NCBI GenBank assembly: GCA_016718605.1
Contig: JADKCY010000003.1
Span: forward strand, 62,001-126,000
Origin: Lysobacterales bacterium
GTDB lineage: Bacteria > Pseudomonadota > Gammaproteobacteria > Xanthomonadales > Xanthomonadaceae
Reading direction: 5' to 3'
DNA: 64,000 bases
Positions 16,022-26,900 of the stretch are shown here, in pieces; the first letter of the stretch is position 1, and each line of letters starts with the position of its first letter. The notes under the pieces were generated by a model that saw nothing but the letters and a program-made list of their open reading frames with translations, had not been told where the DNA came from and searched no databases. The position numbers were made by a program, and so were the translations under genes.

Positions 16022-16181
16022 CCGAAATTCTCATCGAAACGGGGTGAGGAAGTATCCCATACGCCACCCCGCACGCACCGCCAGGAGCCTGGGCGGCGAA
16101 AAAGTTCGAGGCGAAATACACCGGCACGGGGAGGGATTTGCAATCCAAAATGGTTCCGCCGCGCAAACGCCCAGACGCCAC

Positions 16182-16940
16182 TCAGGCCTCGAACTGCTCC
16201 GCAAGAATACGTTCTTCCAGATTGTGTTCCGGATCGAATAGCAGGGTGACGGTGCGCGTCGTCGACTGCCGAATGCGCACCTCCACCACGTCACGGATCT
16301 CGGTCGAGTCTGCGGTCGCACTGACCGGGCGCTTGTAGGGATCAAGCACTTCGAAAACCACTTCGGTATCGGCGCGCAGGATCGCACCACGCCAACGCCT
16401 CGGTCGGAACGGACTGATTGGCGTCAGTGCCAATACCGCACTTTCCAGCGGCAGAATCGGCCCATGCGCCGAGAGGTTGTACGCGGTCGAACCGGCCGGC
16501 GTGGCAACCATCACGCCATCGCAAACCAGCTCGGGCAGGCGCACCGACGTGTTCAGTCGTATGCAGATTTTCGCGGCCTGCTTGGTCTGGCGCAGCAGCG
16601 ACACTTCGTTGAAGGCGAGTGCCCCGGTACTGCTCCCTGACTCGCTGATCGCCAGCATTTCCAGCGGCCGTAAAACACTGGCATGGGCAAGCTCAATGCG
16701 TGCGGGCAGGTCGTCCTCGCGAAACTGGTTCATGAGAAATCCAACGTGCCCGGTCTTCATGCCATACACCGGCAATCCAAGCGGCTGAACGCGATGCAGG
16801 GTCTGCAGCATGAAGCCATCGCCGCCGATCGCGACAACGACCGTCGCCTGCGGCAACTCGACGCAGGCATAACGTTGTTCCAGAAGCGCTTTCGCCGCCA
16901 CCGCCTCAGGCGCACGACTGGCAACGAAAGCAATCTGCAT
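16182..16940 (-). CDS. nadK: NAD kinase
   Basis: Phosphorylates NAD to NADP with ATP, the only route to NADP. Visible motifs are GGDGFMLQT (about residues 39-47) and the NAD-binding GSTAYNLSAHGPI, plus CDGVMVATPAGS. At 252 residues it is shorter than E. coli NadK (about 290), mainly at the N-terminus, as in other short NAD kinases of this order. The start shares one base with the stop of the NAD-glutamate dehydrogenase gene (TGATG), so the two are translationally linked: an NAD-consuming dehydrogenase and the NAD kinase made together. Confidence 0.93.
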   Translation of the reverse strand: MQIAFVASRAPEAVAAKALLEQRYACVELPQATVVVAIGGDGFMLQTLHRVQPLGLPVYGMKTGHVGFLMNQFREDDLPARIELAHASVLRPLEMLAISESGSSTGALAFNEVSLLRQTKQAAKICIRLNTSVRLPELVCDGVMVATPAGSTAYNLSAHGPILPLESAVLALTPISPFRPRRWRGAILRADTEVVFEVLDPYKRPVSATADSTEIRDVVEVRIRQSTTRTVTLLFDPEHNLEERILAEQFEA

Positions 16941-19900
16941 CAGCGTTCCCCAGCAATCACAAGCTGCGCCAATCGTCGCACAGCCACCGACGCCGTGGCG
17001 TAGTCCATGCTGCGCAAAGCACGCATGTCCGCAAACATGCTCAAGGTGAACTTGAGCGTATCGCCACCCTGTTCCATCCAGCGCTGCACGCGCGACGTGG
17101 TATCGCCTTCGCCCTGACGCAGCACCTGGGCCACCAAAGCACCTTGTTGCTGCTGAAGCTCATCGCGCATCGAGCCTCGTGCCAGCGCATGCCAACGGCC
17201 TTCCACCGGCAGCTCATCAATGCGTTGCTGCAGCCATTTCAAGGTCAACGATTCGCCAAGAATGGAGTACACCTTGGCAACCTCCAGCACCGATTGGCCG
17301 CTGGCAGACGCCACCTCAATGATGTCCAACGCGGAATGCAGATAACTGATCGACGCGAGTTGCGCGGAGAGAAGTTCCGGCACGCCTGCGACCGACCAAC
17401 GCGCGGTAGCGTCGTTCAATTCGGTCAACTCGGTGGTGCTCAGAACCTTGCCCAGTCCACTACGCAATTGGTCCAGTGATGGTTTGAAGCGCATCACTGC
17501 TTCGGCGATATCAAAACGATCACCCGGTCGATTGAGCAACCAGCGCGTCATGCCACGCAGCAGACTCCAGATCGCCAACAACGCATCGACCTGCACGGTC
17601 TCTTCCACCTGACTGTCCAGCGCGTCAATGCCCGCCCACATCGCGCGGGAATCCAAGACCTCACGCGCGATGCTATACGCCTTGGCGATTTGCGCCGAAT
17701 TCCGCCCGGTATCTTCCTGCATGCGCAGCAGGAAGGTCGCCCCCATGCGATTGACCATCGAGTTGGTCACCGCCGTCGCAATGATCTCGCGACGCAAACG
17801 GTGCCGTTGCATGTGCTCGCCATAGCCCTGTTGCAGCGCACTGGGGAAGTAACGCATCAACTCCTTGGACAAGTACGGGTCTTCAGGCACATCCGAATTC
17901 AAGAGCTCCTCGAACGCGACAATCTTGGCATAGGACAACAGGACCGACAGTTCAGGCCGGGTCAGGCCCAAGCCTGCGGCCTTGCGTTCGGTGAACTCGG
18001 TATCGGTCGGCAAGTATTCCAAGGCGCGATCAAGACGTCCTTTGCGTTCCAACACCTGGATGAAGTGCTGCTTGGACCCCAACCGCGCCACGCTCATGCG
18101 TTCCATGACACTGATCGCCTGATTCTGGCGGTAGTTGTCGGTCAGCACGAGCGCACCTACTTCATCGGTCATCTGCGCCAAAAGGATATTGCGGGCTGCG
18201 GTATCCAGCTCACCACGCGTGACCGCATCGTCAAGCAGGATCTTGATGTTGACTTCGTGATCGGAGGTATCGACGCCAGCAGAGTTGTCGATGAAATCGG
18301 TGTTGAGCAGCACACCATTCAGTGCCGCCTCGATGCGCCCACGCTGCGTCATGCCGAGGTTGCCGCCTTCACCGACAATTTTGCATCGCAAGTCACGGCC
18401 ATTGATGCGCAACGCATTGTTGGCGCGATCGCCCACATCGGCGTGCGACTCGCGTTCGGCTTTGACATAGGTGCCGATACCGCCGTTCCAAAGCAGATCG
18501 ACCGGCGCGCACAGAATCGCCGACAGCAGTTCATTGGGACTGAGCGCGGTCACGCTCGCGTCGATACCGAGCACAACCTTGGCCTCGGCAGTCAGCGGGA
18601 TCGATTTCAAGCTGCGCGGAAACACCCCGCCGCCCGGTGAGATCAGTGATTTGTCGTAATCGTCCCAACTGGATCGCGGCAATCGGAACAGCCGCTCACG
18701 CTCAACAAAACTGCGTTCTGCGTCCGGGCTGGGATCGAGGAACACGTGCCGATGGTCAAATGCAGCAACCAAGCGGATATGGCGTGAGAGAAGCAAGCCA
18801 TTGCCGAACACATCGCCCGACATGTCGCCAACCCCGACACAGGTGAAATCTTGCGTCTGGCAATCGCGCCCCAAGGCCCGGAAGTGGCGCTTGACCGACT
18901 CCCAGCCACCCTTGGCGGTGATGCCCATGCCCTTGTGGTCGTAACCGACGGACCCGCCCGAGGCAAACGCATCGCCAAGCCAGAACCCGTGTGCCAACGA
19001 AATCGAATTGGCGATGTCCGAGAACGTGGCAGTGCCTTTGTCTGCGGCCACCACGAGGTAGGGATCATCCGCGTCGCGACGCACCACATCGCGTGGGTGG
19101 ATCACACCTTGCGGCCCCAGATTGTCGGTGATTTCCAGCAGGGCATTGATGAAGATGCGGTAGCAGGCAATGCCCTCGGCCAATATCGCATCACGATCGC
19201 CGTTGAGCGGTGGACGCTTGACGAAGAAGCCACCCTTGGCACCCACCGGCACGATGACCGTGTTCTTGACCATCTGCGCCTTGACCAGGCCCAACACCTC
19301 GGTACGGAAATCCTCGCGGCGATCCGACCAGCGCAGGCCGCCACGCGCCACCGGCCCAAAGCGCAAATGCACACCCTCAACACGCGGGCTGTAAACGAAG
19401 ATTTCGCGATAGGGTCGCGGCTTCGGAAGATCCGCGATCTTGGCAGGATCAAACTTGAAACTGATGTAGTCGCGTCCGCGACCGTTATCGGTCTGGAAGA
19501 AGCTGGTCCGCAAGGTCGCCTCGATGACGCCCTTCAGGCTGCGCAGGATGCGATCCTCATCAATGCTGGCAACCTCTTCCAGCAATATCGCGATCGCATC
19601 ATCACACGCGTCGATCTGCGCGCCGCGATCCAAGCCTCGCGCATAGGCGACCTGCTCGATCACCGTTGCCAAGCGCTGCGCCGTCGCCGCATCCACGGTG
19701 CCATGCAGGGCCAACATCAACTGCTCGCGCGCCTGCACGTGACAGGCATCATCCTCGCAGTCGCGCACCGGCTCGAACAGCGACTTGAACAGTTCAACCA
19801 ACATGCGGGCCAGCAAGGGATAGCGCGCCAAGGTCTGCTCGACATAGGCCTGCGAGAATGGCACCCCGGCCTGCATCAGATACTTGCAGTAGCCGCGCAA

Positions 19901-21901
19901 CACCGCGACCTCACGCCAGTCGAGACCGGCCAGCAGGATCAACCGATTGAATCCATCGTTCTCTGCATGGCCACGCCAGACTTGCTCGAAGGCCTGCTCA
20001 AAACTGCCGCGCAAGGCCTCCACATCGAGCGACTCGAAACTGCCCTGATCCTGTGCGGTGATCACTTCAAAATCCTGGATGAAAATCGACTCGTCACCGA
20101 TGTCGATCTCATAAGGATGCTCGGTCACCACGCGCATGCCCATGTTTTCCATCATCGGCAAGGCATCCGAGAGCACAAAAGGCGACGCATAGCGGAAGGT
20201 CTTGAAGCGCAGGCGGCTATGTTCGGCACTGCTGGTCCGATACAGGTTGAGGCGCAAATCATCCGGGCCTCGCAGCGCCGCCAATTGACCCACATCGATC
20301 GCAGCGACCTCGGGCGTCGCCTGCTCGATATAGCCTGCAGGCAGTGCTTTGCCGTAGCGCGCCGCCCATTTCAACCCGCGCTCCTCACCGAAACTGGTAA
20401 CCAATCGGTCACGCAATTCGTCATGCCAGTTGCGCACGATCTGCGCCAAGCGGGCTTCGATGGCATCGACGTCTACCGCGATCGCTTCGCCACTGCGCGG
20501 ACGGATGATCATGTGCAACTGCGCCAGCGGCGACTCGCCCATCTGCACATTGGTGTCCAAACGCTCGCCATGCAAGGCTTCGCGCAACAGTGCCTCCGCG
20601 CGCAGGCGGACCTCCGTGTTGTAACGGTCACGCGGAATGTAGATCAATGCCGAGTAGAAACGACCGTATCGGTCGCGTCGCAGGAATACGCGCGTGCGCG
20701 GTCGCTCCTGCAGCGACAGAATGCCCATCGCGGTGTGAAATAACTCTGCTTCATCGGCTTGGAACAACTCATCGCGGGGCAAACTTTCCAGCAAATGCCG
20801 GAGCGCCTTGCCGCTATGACTGTTCGCCGACAAGGCCGACTGCTGCAACACATAGTCGTAGCGTTGCCGAACCAATGGCACATTCCAAGGACGGGCGGTA
20901 TAGGCATCCGAGGTATACAGTCCAAGGAAGCGCTGTTCCGCCACCGGCACACCGTTCTCGTCAAAACTCAGTACGCCGATGTAGTCCATGTAGCCTGGAC
21001 GATGCACCGAGGAGCGTGCGTTGGTTTTGGTCAGAATCAGCGCACAGGCGGATCCTGACTGCGGCATCTCGGTGGCAGCGAGCGTCTGCAAGGGCCGCGG
21101 TTTGGCTGACTCATCCTTGCCAGCGAGAATACCCACGCCGGTGCCCGTTACGGCGTACAGCAGGTCGACACCGTCGCGCACCTCACGGCGGTACTCACGA
21201 TAGCCGAGGAAAATGAAGTGATCGTCGGCAACCCAACGCAGGAAATCGCAGGCCTCCTTGCGCGCCGCGTCACTGATTGGCATCGGCCGTGTTTCGACCT
21301 CGCCAACCAACTGGACCATGCGATCACGCATCTTGGGCCAGTCGTTGACGCAAGCGCGGACGTCGTTCAGGGCATGCTGAATGGCGTCCTCAATGCGCCG
21401 CAGATCCGTCGCTTCGGCTTGTCGATCCAGCTCGATGTGCATCAACGACTCGTCTTTGCCACGCTCACCGACACCCAGCAGATGCCCGCTGGGATCGCGC
21501 TGCAACCGCATCACGGGATGAATCAGGGTGTGAATCTGGATGTCCAGATTGGCCAGCGCCATCGTCACCGAATCCACCAAAAACGGCATGTCGTCATTGA
21601 CAATTTGCACCACGGTGTGGACCGACTCAAAACCGTCCTCGGTCAAGCTTGGATTGAACACTCGCAGCGACTGCAGTGCCGGTTTGCGCTGTTTGGCGAA
21701 TTGCATGAATGCCGTCAGCATGCTTGCCCAACGTTGCGGATCGCGTGCGCTCAACTCCTCCTCGGGCATCCGCGCGAAAAAGGCGCGACAGAAAGCACTG
21801 GCATCGGCCTGCGCGGGCGCGGGCAAACCGGCGAATAGCGCGCTCTGAATAGACTCGACGGCGGCACGCACCGCAGGTGCGGCGTGGGAAAGATCGCTCA
21901 T
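16940..21901 (-). CDS. gdhB: NAD-specific glutamate dehydrogenase, large (GDH2-type)
   Basis: Very large (1653 residues) NAD-dependent glutamate dehydrogenase that deaminates glutamate to 2-oxoglutarate and ammonia. The N-terminal 700 residues carry ACT-like and regulatory regions (LVDSVTMALANLDIQIHTLI near residue 112). The catalytic core contains the substrate lysine in PVGAKGGFFVK, RGGLRWSDRREDFRTEVLGL and the GVGDMSGDVFGNG segment. The length equals that of the GDH-180 family known from Pseudomonas and Streptomyces. It heads a minus-strand block with nadK. The symbol follows Pseudomonas use. A 194-base region upstream is shared with the divergent VOC gene. A long antisense frame within this gene is a codon-bias shadow. 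Confidence 0.95.
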   Translation of the reverse strand: MSDLSHAAPAVRAAVESIQSALFAGLPAPAQADASAFCRAFFARMPEEELSARDPQRWASMLTAFMQFAKQRKPALQSLRVFNPSLTEDGFESVHTVVQIVNDDMPFLVDSVTMALANLDIQIHTLIHPVMRLQRDPSGHLLGVGERGKDESLMHIELDRQAEATDLRRIEDAIQHALNDVRACVNDWPKMRDRMVQLVGEVETRPMPISDAARKEACDFLRWVADDHFIFLGYREYRREVRDGVDLLYAVTGTGVGILAGKDESAKPRPLQTLAATEMPQSGSACALILTKTNARSSVHRPGYMDYIGVLSFDENGVPVAEQRFLGLYTSDAYTARPWNVPLVRQRYDYVLQQSALSANSHSGKALRHLLESLPRDELFQADEAELFHTAMGILSLQERPRTRVFLRRDRYGRFYSALIYIPRDRYNTEVRLRAEALLREALHGERLDTNVQMGESPLAQLHMIIRPRSGEAIAVDVDAIEARLAQIVRNWHDELRDRLVTSFGEERGLKWAARYGKALPAGYIEQATPEVAAIDVGQLAALRGPDDLRLNLYRTSSAEHSRLRFKTFRYASPFVLSDALPMMENMGMRVVTEHPYEIDIGDESIFIQDFEVITAQDQGSFESLDVEALRGSFEQAFEQVWRGHAENDGFNRLILLAGLDWREVAVLRGYCKYLMQAGVPFSQAYVEQTLARYPLLARMLVELFKSLFEPVRDCEDDACHVQAREQLMLALHGTVDAATAQRLATVIEQVAYARGLDRGAQIDACDDAIAILLEEVASIDEDRILRSLKGVIEATLRTSFFQTDNGRGRDYISFKFDPAKIADLPKPRPYREIFVYSPRVEGVHLRFGPVARGGLRWSDRREDFRTEVLGLVKAQMVKNTVIVPVGAKGGFFVKRPPLNGDRDAILAEGIACYRIFINALLEITDNLGPQGVIHPRDVVRRDADDPYLVVAADKGTATFSDIANSISLAHGFWLGDAFASGGSVGYDHKGMGITAKGGWESVKRHFRALGRDCQTQDFTCVGVGDMSGDVFGNGLLLSRHIRLVAAFDHRHVFLDPSPDAERSFVERERLFRLPRSSWDDYDKSLISPGGGVFPRSLKSIPLTAEAKVVLGIDASVTALSPNELLSAILCAPVDLLWNGGIGTYVKAERESHADVGDRANNALRINGRDLRCKIVGEGGNLGMTQRGRIEAALNGVLLNTDFIDNSAGVDTSDHEVNIKILLDDAVTRGELDTAARNILLAQMTDEVGALVLTDNYRQNQAISVMERMSVARLGSKQHFIQVLERKGRLDRALEYLPTDTEFTERKAAGLGLTRPELSVLLSYAKIVAFEELLNSDVPEDPYLSKELMRYFPSALQQGYGEHMQRHRLRREIIATAVTNSMVNRMGATFLLRMQEDTGRNSAQIAKAYSIAREVLDSRAMWAGIDALDSQVEETVQVDALLAIWSLLRGMTRWLLNRPGDRFDIAEAVMRFKPSLDQLRSGLGKVLSTTELTELNDATARWSVAGVPELLSAQLASISYLHSALDIIEVASASGQSVLEVAKVYSILGESLTLKWLQQRIDELPVEGRWHALARGSMRDELQQQQGALVAQVLRQGEGDTTSRVQRWMEQGGDTLKFTLSMFADMRALRSMDYATASVAVRRLAQLVIAGER

Positions 21902-22095
21902 GTGGGGGCTTCACGGCGTGGGTGGAAAGAGACCAAAAGGATACCGGTCGCGAGGTGAATGTTGCCAGTGAAACCATCGCGCCCGTGTGTTGCGACGCGG
22001 CAGGGATCACTGGCAATGAAGATGACTTCCGGGCCAATACGGCTTGTCCCTGCAAAGCCTATGCTGCAAGACCTTGAAATGCTCGGAGAGCACCC

Positions 22096-22464
22096 ATGAT
22101 TGGCTACGTCACCCTTGGCACCAATGATCTGGCACGCGCCTGTGATTTCTACGATGTGCTACTTGCCGAACTGGGCGCCAAGCGCACCATGCAGAGCCCG
22201 CGATTTGTCGCTTGGTCAAACAGCCCGAAGTCGCCAGCGATTGCCGTTGCTCTACCCTTTGACGGCAAGCCGGCGAGCGTTGGCAATGGGGTGATGATCG
22301 CCATTGCGGTGGACTCACACGCCAAAGTGGACGCACTGCATGCCAAGGCATTGGCGCTTGGCGGGCAGAATGAAGGTGATGTCGGTGAGCGTTTCCCAGG
22401 CTTCTACGCGGGCTATTTCCGCGACCTGGACGGCAACAAACTCAACTTTTTCTGCATGGGTTGA
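22096..22464 (+). CDS. VOC-family (glyoxalase/bleomycin-resistance-like) protein
   Basis: A 122-residue single-domain vicinal-oxygen-chelate protein. It begins MIGYVTLGTNDLARACDFYD, the usual first half, and ends with YFRDLDGNKLNFFCMG, the usual DPDGN-like turn and final strand. The class includes metal-dependent lyases, dioxygenases and drug-binding proteins; specificity cannot be inferred. AGAGCAC about 10 bases upstream may serve as ribosome-binding site. It is divergent from the glutamate dehydrogenase gene and convergent with the efflux operon. Confidence 0.85.
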   Translation: MIGYVTLGTNDLARACDFYDVLLAELGAKRTMQSPRFVAWSNSPKSPAIAVALPFDGKPASVGNGVMIAIAVDSHAKVDALHAKALALGGQNEGDVGERFPGFYAGYFRDLDGNKLNFFCMG

Positions 22465-22477
22465 CCCACACAGAATG

Positions 22478-22509
22478 CGCCGCGGCCGAGATGGAACTCA
22501 GCCGCGGCG
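22478..22509. terminator. Hairpin between VOC gene and efflux operon
   Basis: CGCCGCGGC (22478-22486) pairs with GCCGCGGCG (22501-22509), with an inner GAG/CTC pairing. There is no strong T-run on either side. Its place between two convergent stop codons makes a shared terminator likely. Confidence 0.6.
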
Positions 22510-22516
22510 GCTTGCC

Positions 22517-23941
22517 TCACTCGGCCACCAACTCAGCCGTGCCAAAGTCACCAGCCAGTGCCTTGTAGACTGCGACCAGCGCCGTGCCGCGCTGGATCTG
22601 GGCAGCGACCGCCTGTTGCTCAAAACCGATTCGCGTACGTTCGGCATCAATCACCACCAATGCATCGTCTGCGCCCTGCTCAAAGCGAACACGCGCCATC
22701 TGCGCCGCTTCACCGGCACGACTAGCCGCTTCGGCAAGATCGAAGGCCGCACGATTGGCTGCGCGATAACCGGCCAGTGCGTTTTCCGTTTCCTCCAAGG
22801 CCAGCAGCACGGTTTGCTGCCAAGCGGCGGCGGCGGCATCGGCGCGCGCTTCGGCCGCTTTGACGTTTTGCCGCACGCGACCCATGTTGAGAAATTGCCA
22901 ACTCAAGCTCGGCCCCCAGCGCCAACGCTCGCTGCCGCCGCTGCCCAGATCACCGAACGACTGCGCAGTCCAGCCGAACGCACCGAGCAGATCAAGCTTG
23001 GGAAAATACTCCGCCACCTCGGTACCGACATCATGGGTGGCCGCAATCAGTTCACGTTCTGCCGCCTGAATGTCCGGACGACGTTTGAGCCAGTCTTCCG
23101 GCGTTCCGACGGTCTGCAAAATGGGCAAATTCGGCATGCCTTGACTCTTCTCCAGCAAGCCTCGCACGTCCACCAGTGGCGAGGCTGTCAGCGCCGCTAG
23201 ACGCTGCTCCTGTCGAACCAGATCCGTCTCGCTGTTGGCTAGCGTCGCCGAAAGTGCTGCGCGTTCCGCCTGCAAGCGCGTGACATCCAAGCCACTGCGC
23301 CGCCCCCCCTGCTCCAGCGCCATCACCAGGGTGACCGCCTCGTCCAGCATCGCCAGATTGCGCTGATCGAGGCTCAAGCGTTGCTGTGCGCCGCGCAACG
23401 CAAAATAGGCCTGCGCCGTTTCTGCGACCACACTCAGCCGTGTGTAATGCCATTGCGCAGCGGCGGCTTGCGTGCGCGCCACGATGGCGCGTTTGGGGTT
23501 GCGCAGACTACCGAACAGATCGATTTCCCAACGCGCATCAAAACCCACTTCGTAGGTATCCACTTTGGTTAGTCCCGGGAAGGACATTGGATCCTGGCTG
23601 CTGAATGCGGTGCGCGTGCCCTCTCCGGCCGCTGTCACCGTGGGGAACAGACTGTAGATCGCCAGACCACTGATGGCCCGGGATTCGTCGAGCCGTGCCA
23701 GCGCCTGGGCAATCTGCGTGTTGCTGCGTAGTGCCTGGGCGATCAATCCGTCGAGCGCCGCATCATCAAACGCCTGCCAAACCGAACTGGAAAATCCAAC
23801 CGCTGCCGCCTCTTCGCTGGCTTGTTCAAAATGCGCCGGCAGTGGTAAGTCGGGCCGTACGTAGTCCGGGCCAACCGTACATGCCACCAACAGGGTCGCA
23901 CTGACGGCGACTGCCACTACACCAAGCGCGTGCTTAACCAT
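22517..23941 (-). CDS. RND efflux outer-membrane lipoprotein (NodT/OprM family)
   Basis: Outer-membrane channel of a tripartite efflux pump, 474 residues. It has a lipoprotein signal (VAVAVSATLLVAC followed by TVGPDYVRP) and the repeated OMF helices, including ALARLDESRAISG and TRLQAERAALSATLANSE, and near the end YRAANRAAFDLAEAA. The start at 23941 overlaps the RND pump stop by 8 bases, so the frame extending upstream to 23998 is not used. It is the last gene of the tetR-adaptor-pump-channel block. Confidence 0.92.
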   Translation of the reverse strand: MVKHALGVVAVAVSATLLVACTVGPDYVRPDLPLPAHFEQASEEAAAVGFSSSVWQAFDDAALDGLIAQALRSNTQIAQALARLDESRAISGLAIYSLFPTVTAAGEGTRTAFSSQDPMSFPGLTKVDTYEVGFDARWEIDLFGSLRNPKRAIVARTQAAAAQWHYTRLSVVAETAQAYFALRGAQQRLSLDQRNLAMLDEAVTLVMALEQGGRRSGLDVTRLQAERAALSATLANSETDLVRQEQRLAALTASPLVDVRGLLEKSQGMPNLPILQTVGTPEDWLKRRPDIQAAERELIAATHDVGTEVAEYFPKLDLLGAFGWTAQSFGDLGSGGSERWRWGPSLSWQFLNMGRVRQNVKAAEARADAAAAAWQQTVLLALEETENALAGYRAANRAAFDLAEAASRAGEAAQMARVRFEQGADDALVVIDAERTRIGFEQQAVAAQIQRGTALVAVYKALAGDFGTAELVAE

Positions 23942-26900
23942 GATCTGTACCCTCCTTGGCAATCCACGTGGTCTGCCGTTTCGCGGCGTGACGCTCACCG
24001 AGCTTGCGGATCACGACGTAGAACACCGGCGTAAAGAACAGTCCGAAGAACGTGACCCCCAGCATCCCCGCAAACACGGTTACACCCATCACATGTCGAA
24101 CTTCTGAGCCTGCCCCACTGGCAAACACCAGCGGCAGCACGCCGGCACAGAACGCAAAGCTGGTCATCAGGATCGGGCGCAGGCGCAGGCGGCAGGCTTC
24201 GATGGCGGACTCCACGATGCCATGTCCCTGCTCCTCAAGATCGCGGGCGAACTCGACGATCAGGATGGCGTTTTTGCAAGCCAGCCCCATCAGCACCACC
24301 AGACCAATCTGGGTAAAGATGTTGTTATCGAGGAAACTCGGTGGATAGGTCGGCGGCCAGATCATGAAGCTCATGCCGTGAAAGAAATTGACCAGCCAGA
24401 TACCACCCATGGCCGACAGCAGACACATTGGCACGATGAGTATGACGGTCAACGGCAAGGACCAGCTTTCATACAAGGCCGCCAGCACCAGGTAGACCAG
24501 CAACACGCAGAGCGGAAAGACCAGCAAGGCGGTCGAACTTTGATTGACCTGTTCGAAGGTCAAGCCAGTCCACTCGATATTCATGCCACGCGGTAAGGTC
24601 TGCTCTGCGAGTTTACCGACCGCCAGCAGCGCTTCGTTGGAGGACATCTGCGAGGGATCGGCGGCCGCAGACAGGTCCGCTGCCGGATAACCGTTATAGC
24701 GAATGACCGGGTCCGGCCCGTAGCTCTGCTTGACCTCAACGACGCTGCCCAGTGGCACCATGGCGCCTTGCGCATTGCGGGTTTTCAGGCGATCAATGTC
24801 ACCTGCCTCGTCGCGAAACGCTGCGTCTGCTTGCGCGTAAACACTGTAGGTTCGGCCAAACAGATTGAAGTCATTGATATAGGCCGACCCCAGATAGACC
24901 TGCAAGGCATCGTAGATGTCGGTGAGTTGCAGACCGAGTTGCTTGGCGCGATCGCGATCCACCATGGCATCGAGCTGCGGCACGTTTGCCTGATACAGGC
25001 TCTGCACCGAATACGGATCGAAACCGGTCGTCTGGCGCAGGGTACCGACCAAGGCCTGCGTCTGATTGTTCAACTCGCCGTAGCCAAGACCTATGCGATC
25101 TTGCACAAAGGCTTCCACACCGGCCGCATTGCCCAGCCCCATGACCGGCGGCGGCAGCAAAGCAAAGGACAGACCGTCCTGAATTTCACTGAAGGCCATG
25201 TTCAATTGCATGGCAATCTCGGCAGCATCCTCAGCGCGGTCTTCGGAAGGCTTGAGGCCGACAAACATCAGTCCGGCATTGGGCGTATTGACGAAGTGGA
25301 TGGCATTCAAGCCGGGGAACTGCACGACGTTTTCGACGCCCGGATGGGCCATCGCGATCTCACCCATGCGACGGATCATGGCATCGCTGCGATCCAGCGT
25401 TGCACCTTCCGGCAACACCGCCGCGGCAAACAGGTATTGCTTGTCCTGCGTCGGAATGAAACCGGTTGGCACCGCCCGGAAGGCAAACACGGTCACTGCC
25501 AACAAGCCGGCATATAACATCAACAGCCGCGGAGCCCGTTTCAGGGTACCGCCAATGCGCCGCGAATACGCATCACCGCTACGTTTGAACACGCGATTGA
25601 AGGCCGCGAAAAAACGCCCGAAGATCCGCTCCATGAAACGCCCCAAAGCATCCTTGGGCGCACCGTGCGGCTGCAACAGGACGGCCGACAATGCGGGCGA
25701 AAGGGTCAGCGAGTTGAAGCCGGAAATCAGTACCGACACCGCAATGGTGACCGCAAACTGCCGATAGAACTGTCCGGTCACGCCCGTCAGGAAAGCCAGC
25801 GGAACAAAGACGGAGGCGAGCACCAGCGAAATGGCGATGATCGGACCCGACACTTCACTCATGGCCTTGTGCGCCGCTGCCAGCGGTGACAATCCTTCCT
25901 CGATGTGTCGTTCGACGTTTTCCACCACCACAATGGCGTCATCAACCACGATGCCGATCGCTAGCACCAGACCGAACAAGGTCAGCACATTGAGCGAAAA
26001 GCCCAGTAACCACAGCACCGCAAACGTGCCGACAATCGACACCGGCACGGCCAGCAGCGGTATCAATGACGCCCGCCAAGTCTGCAGAAAAACCACCACC
26101 ACAAGCACGACCAATGCGACCGCTTCCAGAAGCGTCGTTACCACCGACGTGATCGAATGCCGTACGAAAACCGTGGGGTCGTATTCAACGCTCCAATGCA
26201 CCCCTTCCGGAAAGGTCTTGGAAATCTCCGCCATGCGGGCGCGAACGGCATCCGACAGCGCAATCGAATTGGCGCCGGGCGCCTCAAAAATCACGATCGC
26301 TGCGGCGTCCTCGTTCTTCAGCAGCGAACGAAGCGAGTAGGTATTGGAACCGAGCTCGATACGCGCGATGTCCTTCAATCGGGTCAGGGCGCTACCGTCT
26401 GCTTTGACAATGATCTCTGCGAACTGCTCTGGTGAGTCCAATCGCCCCTGAGCATTGATCGACAACTGCACACCCGAACCACCCGGCATGGGCGACGCAC
26501 CAATCGCACCCGCGGAAACTTGCTGATTTTGTTCGCGTAAGGCGGAGACCACATCGCCCGCCGTGATACCGCGTGCCGCCGCCGCATCGGGATTGAGCCA
26601 GATCCGCATGGCGTAATTGCCTGCGCCAAACGCCAGCGCCTGCCCGACACCATTCAATCGCGCCAATTCATCCTTGACGCGCAGATTGGCGAAATTCGAC
26701 AAATACAACGCGTCATAGCGATGATCTGGCGAAGTCAGGTGCACGACCATGGTGATGTTCGGCGAAGACTTTGCCGTGGTGACGCCCAATTGCCGCACCG
26801 CCTCGGGAAGTCGCGGCGAGGCTTGCGCCACGCGGTTCTGAACCTGCATGGCTGCCAGGTCAATATCGGTGCCCTGCGCAAAAGTGACGGTCAGATTGAG

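Noticed and set aside
18851..20743. A 630-codon open frame on the plus strand inside the glutamate dehydrogenase gene
   Set aside because: It lies wholly antisense to a clear, conserved gene; high-GC codon bias keeps such frames open. The translation has no recognisable domain.
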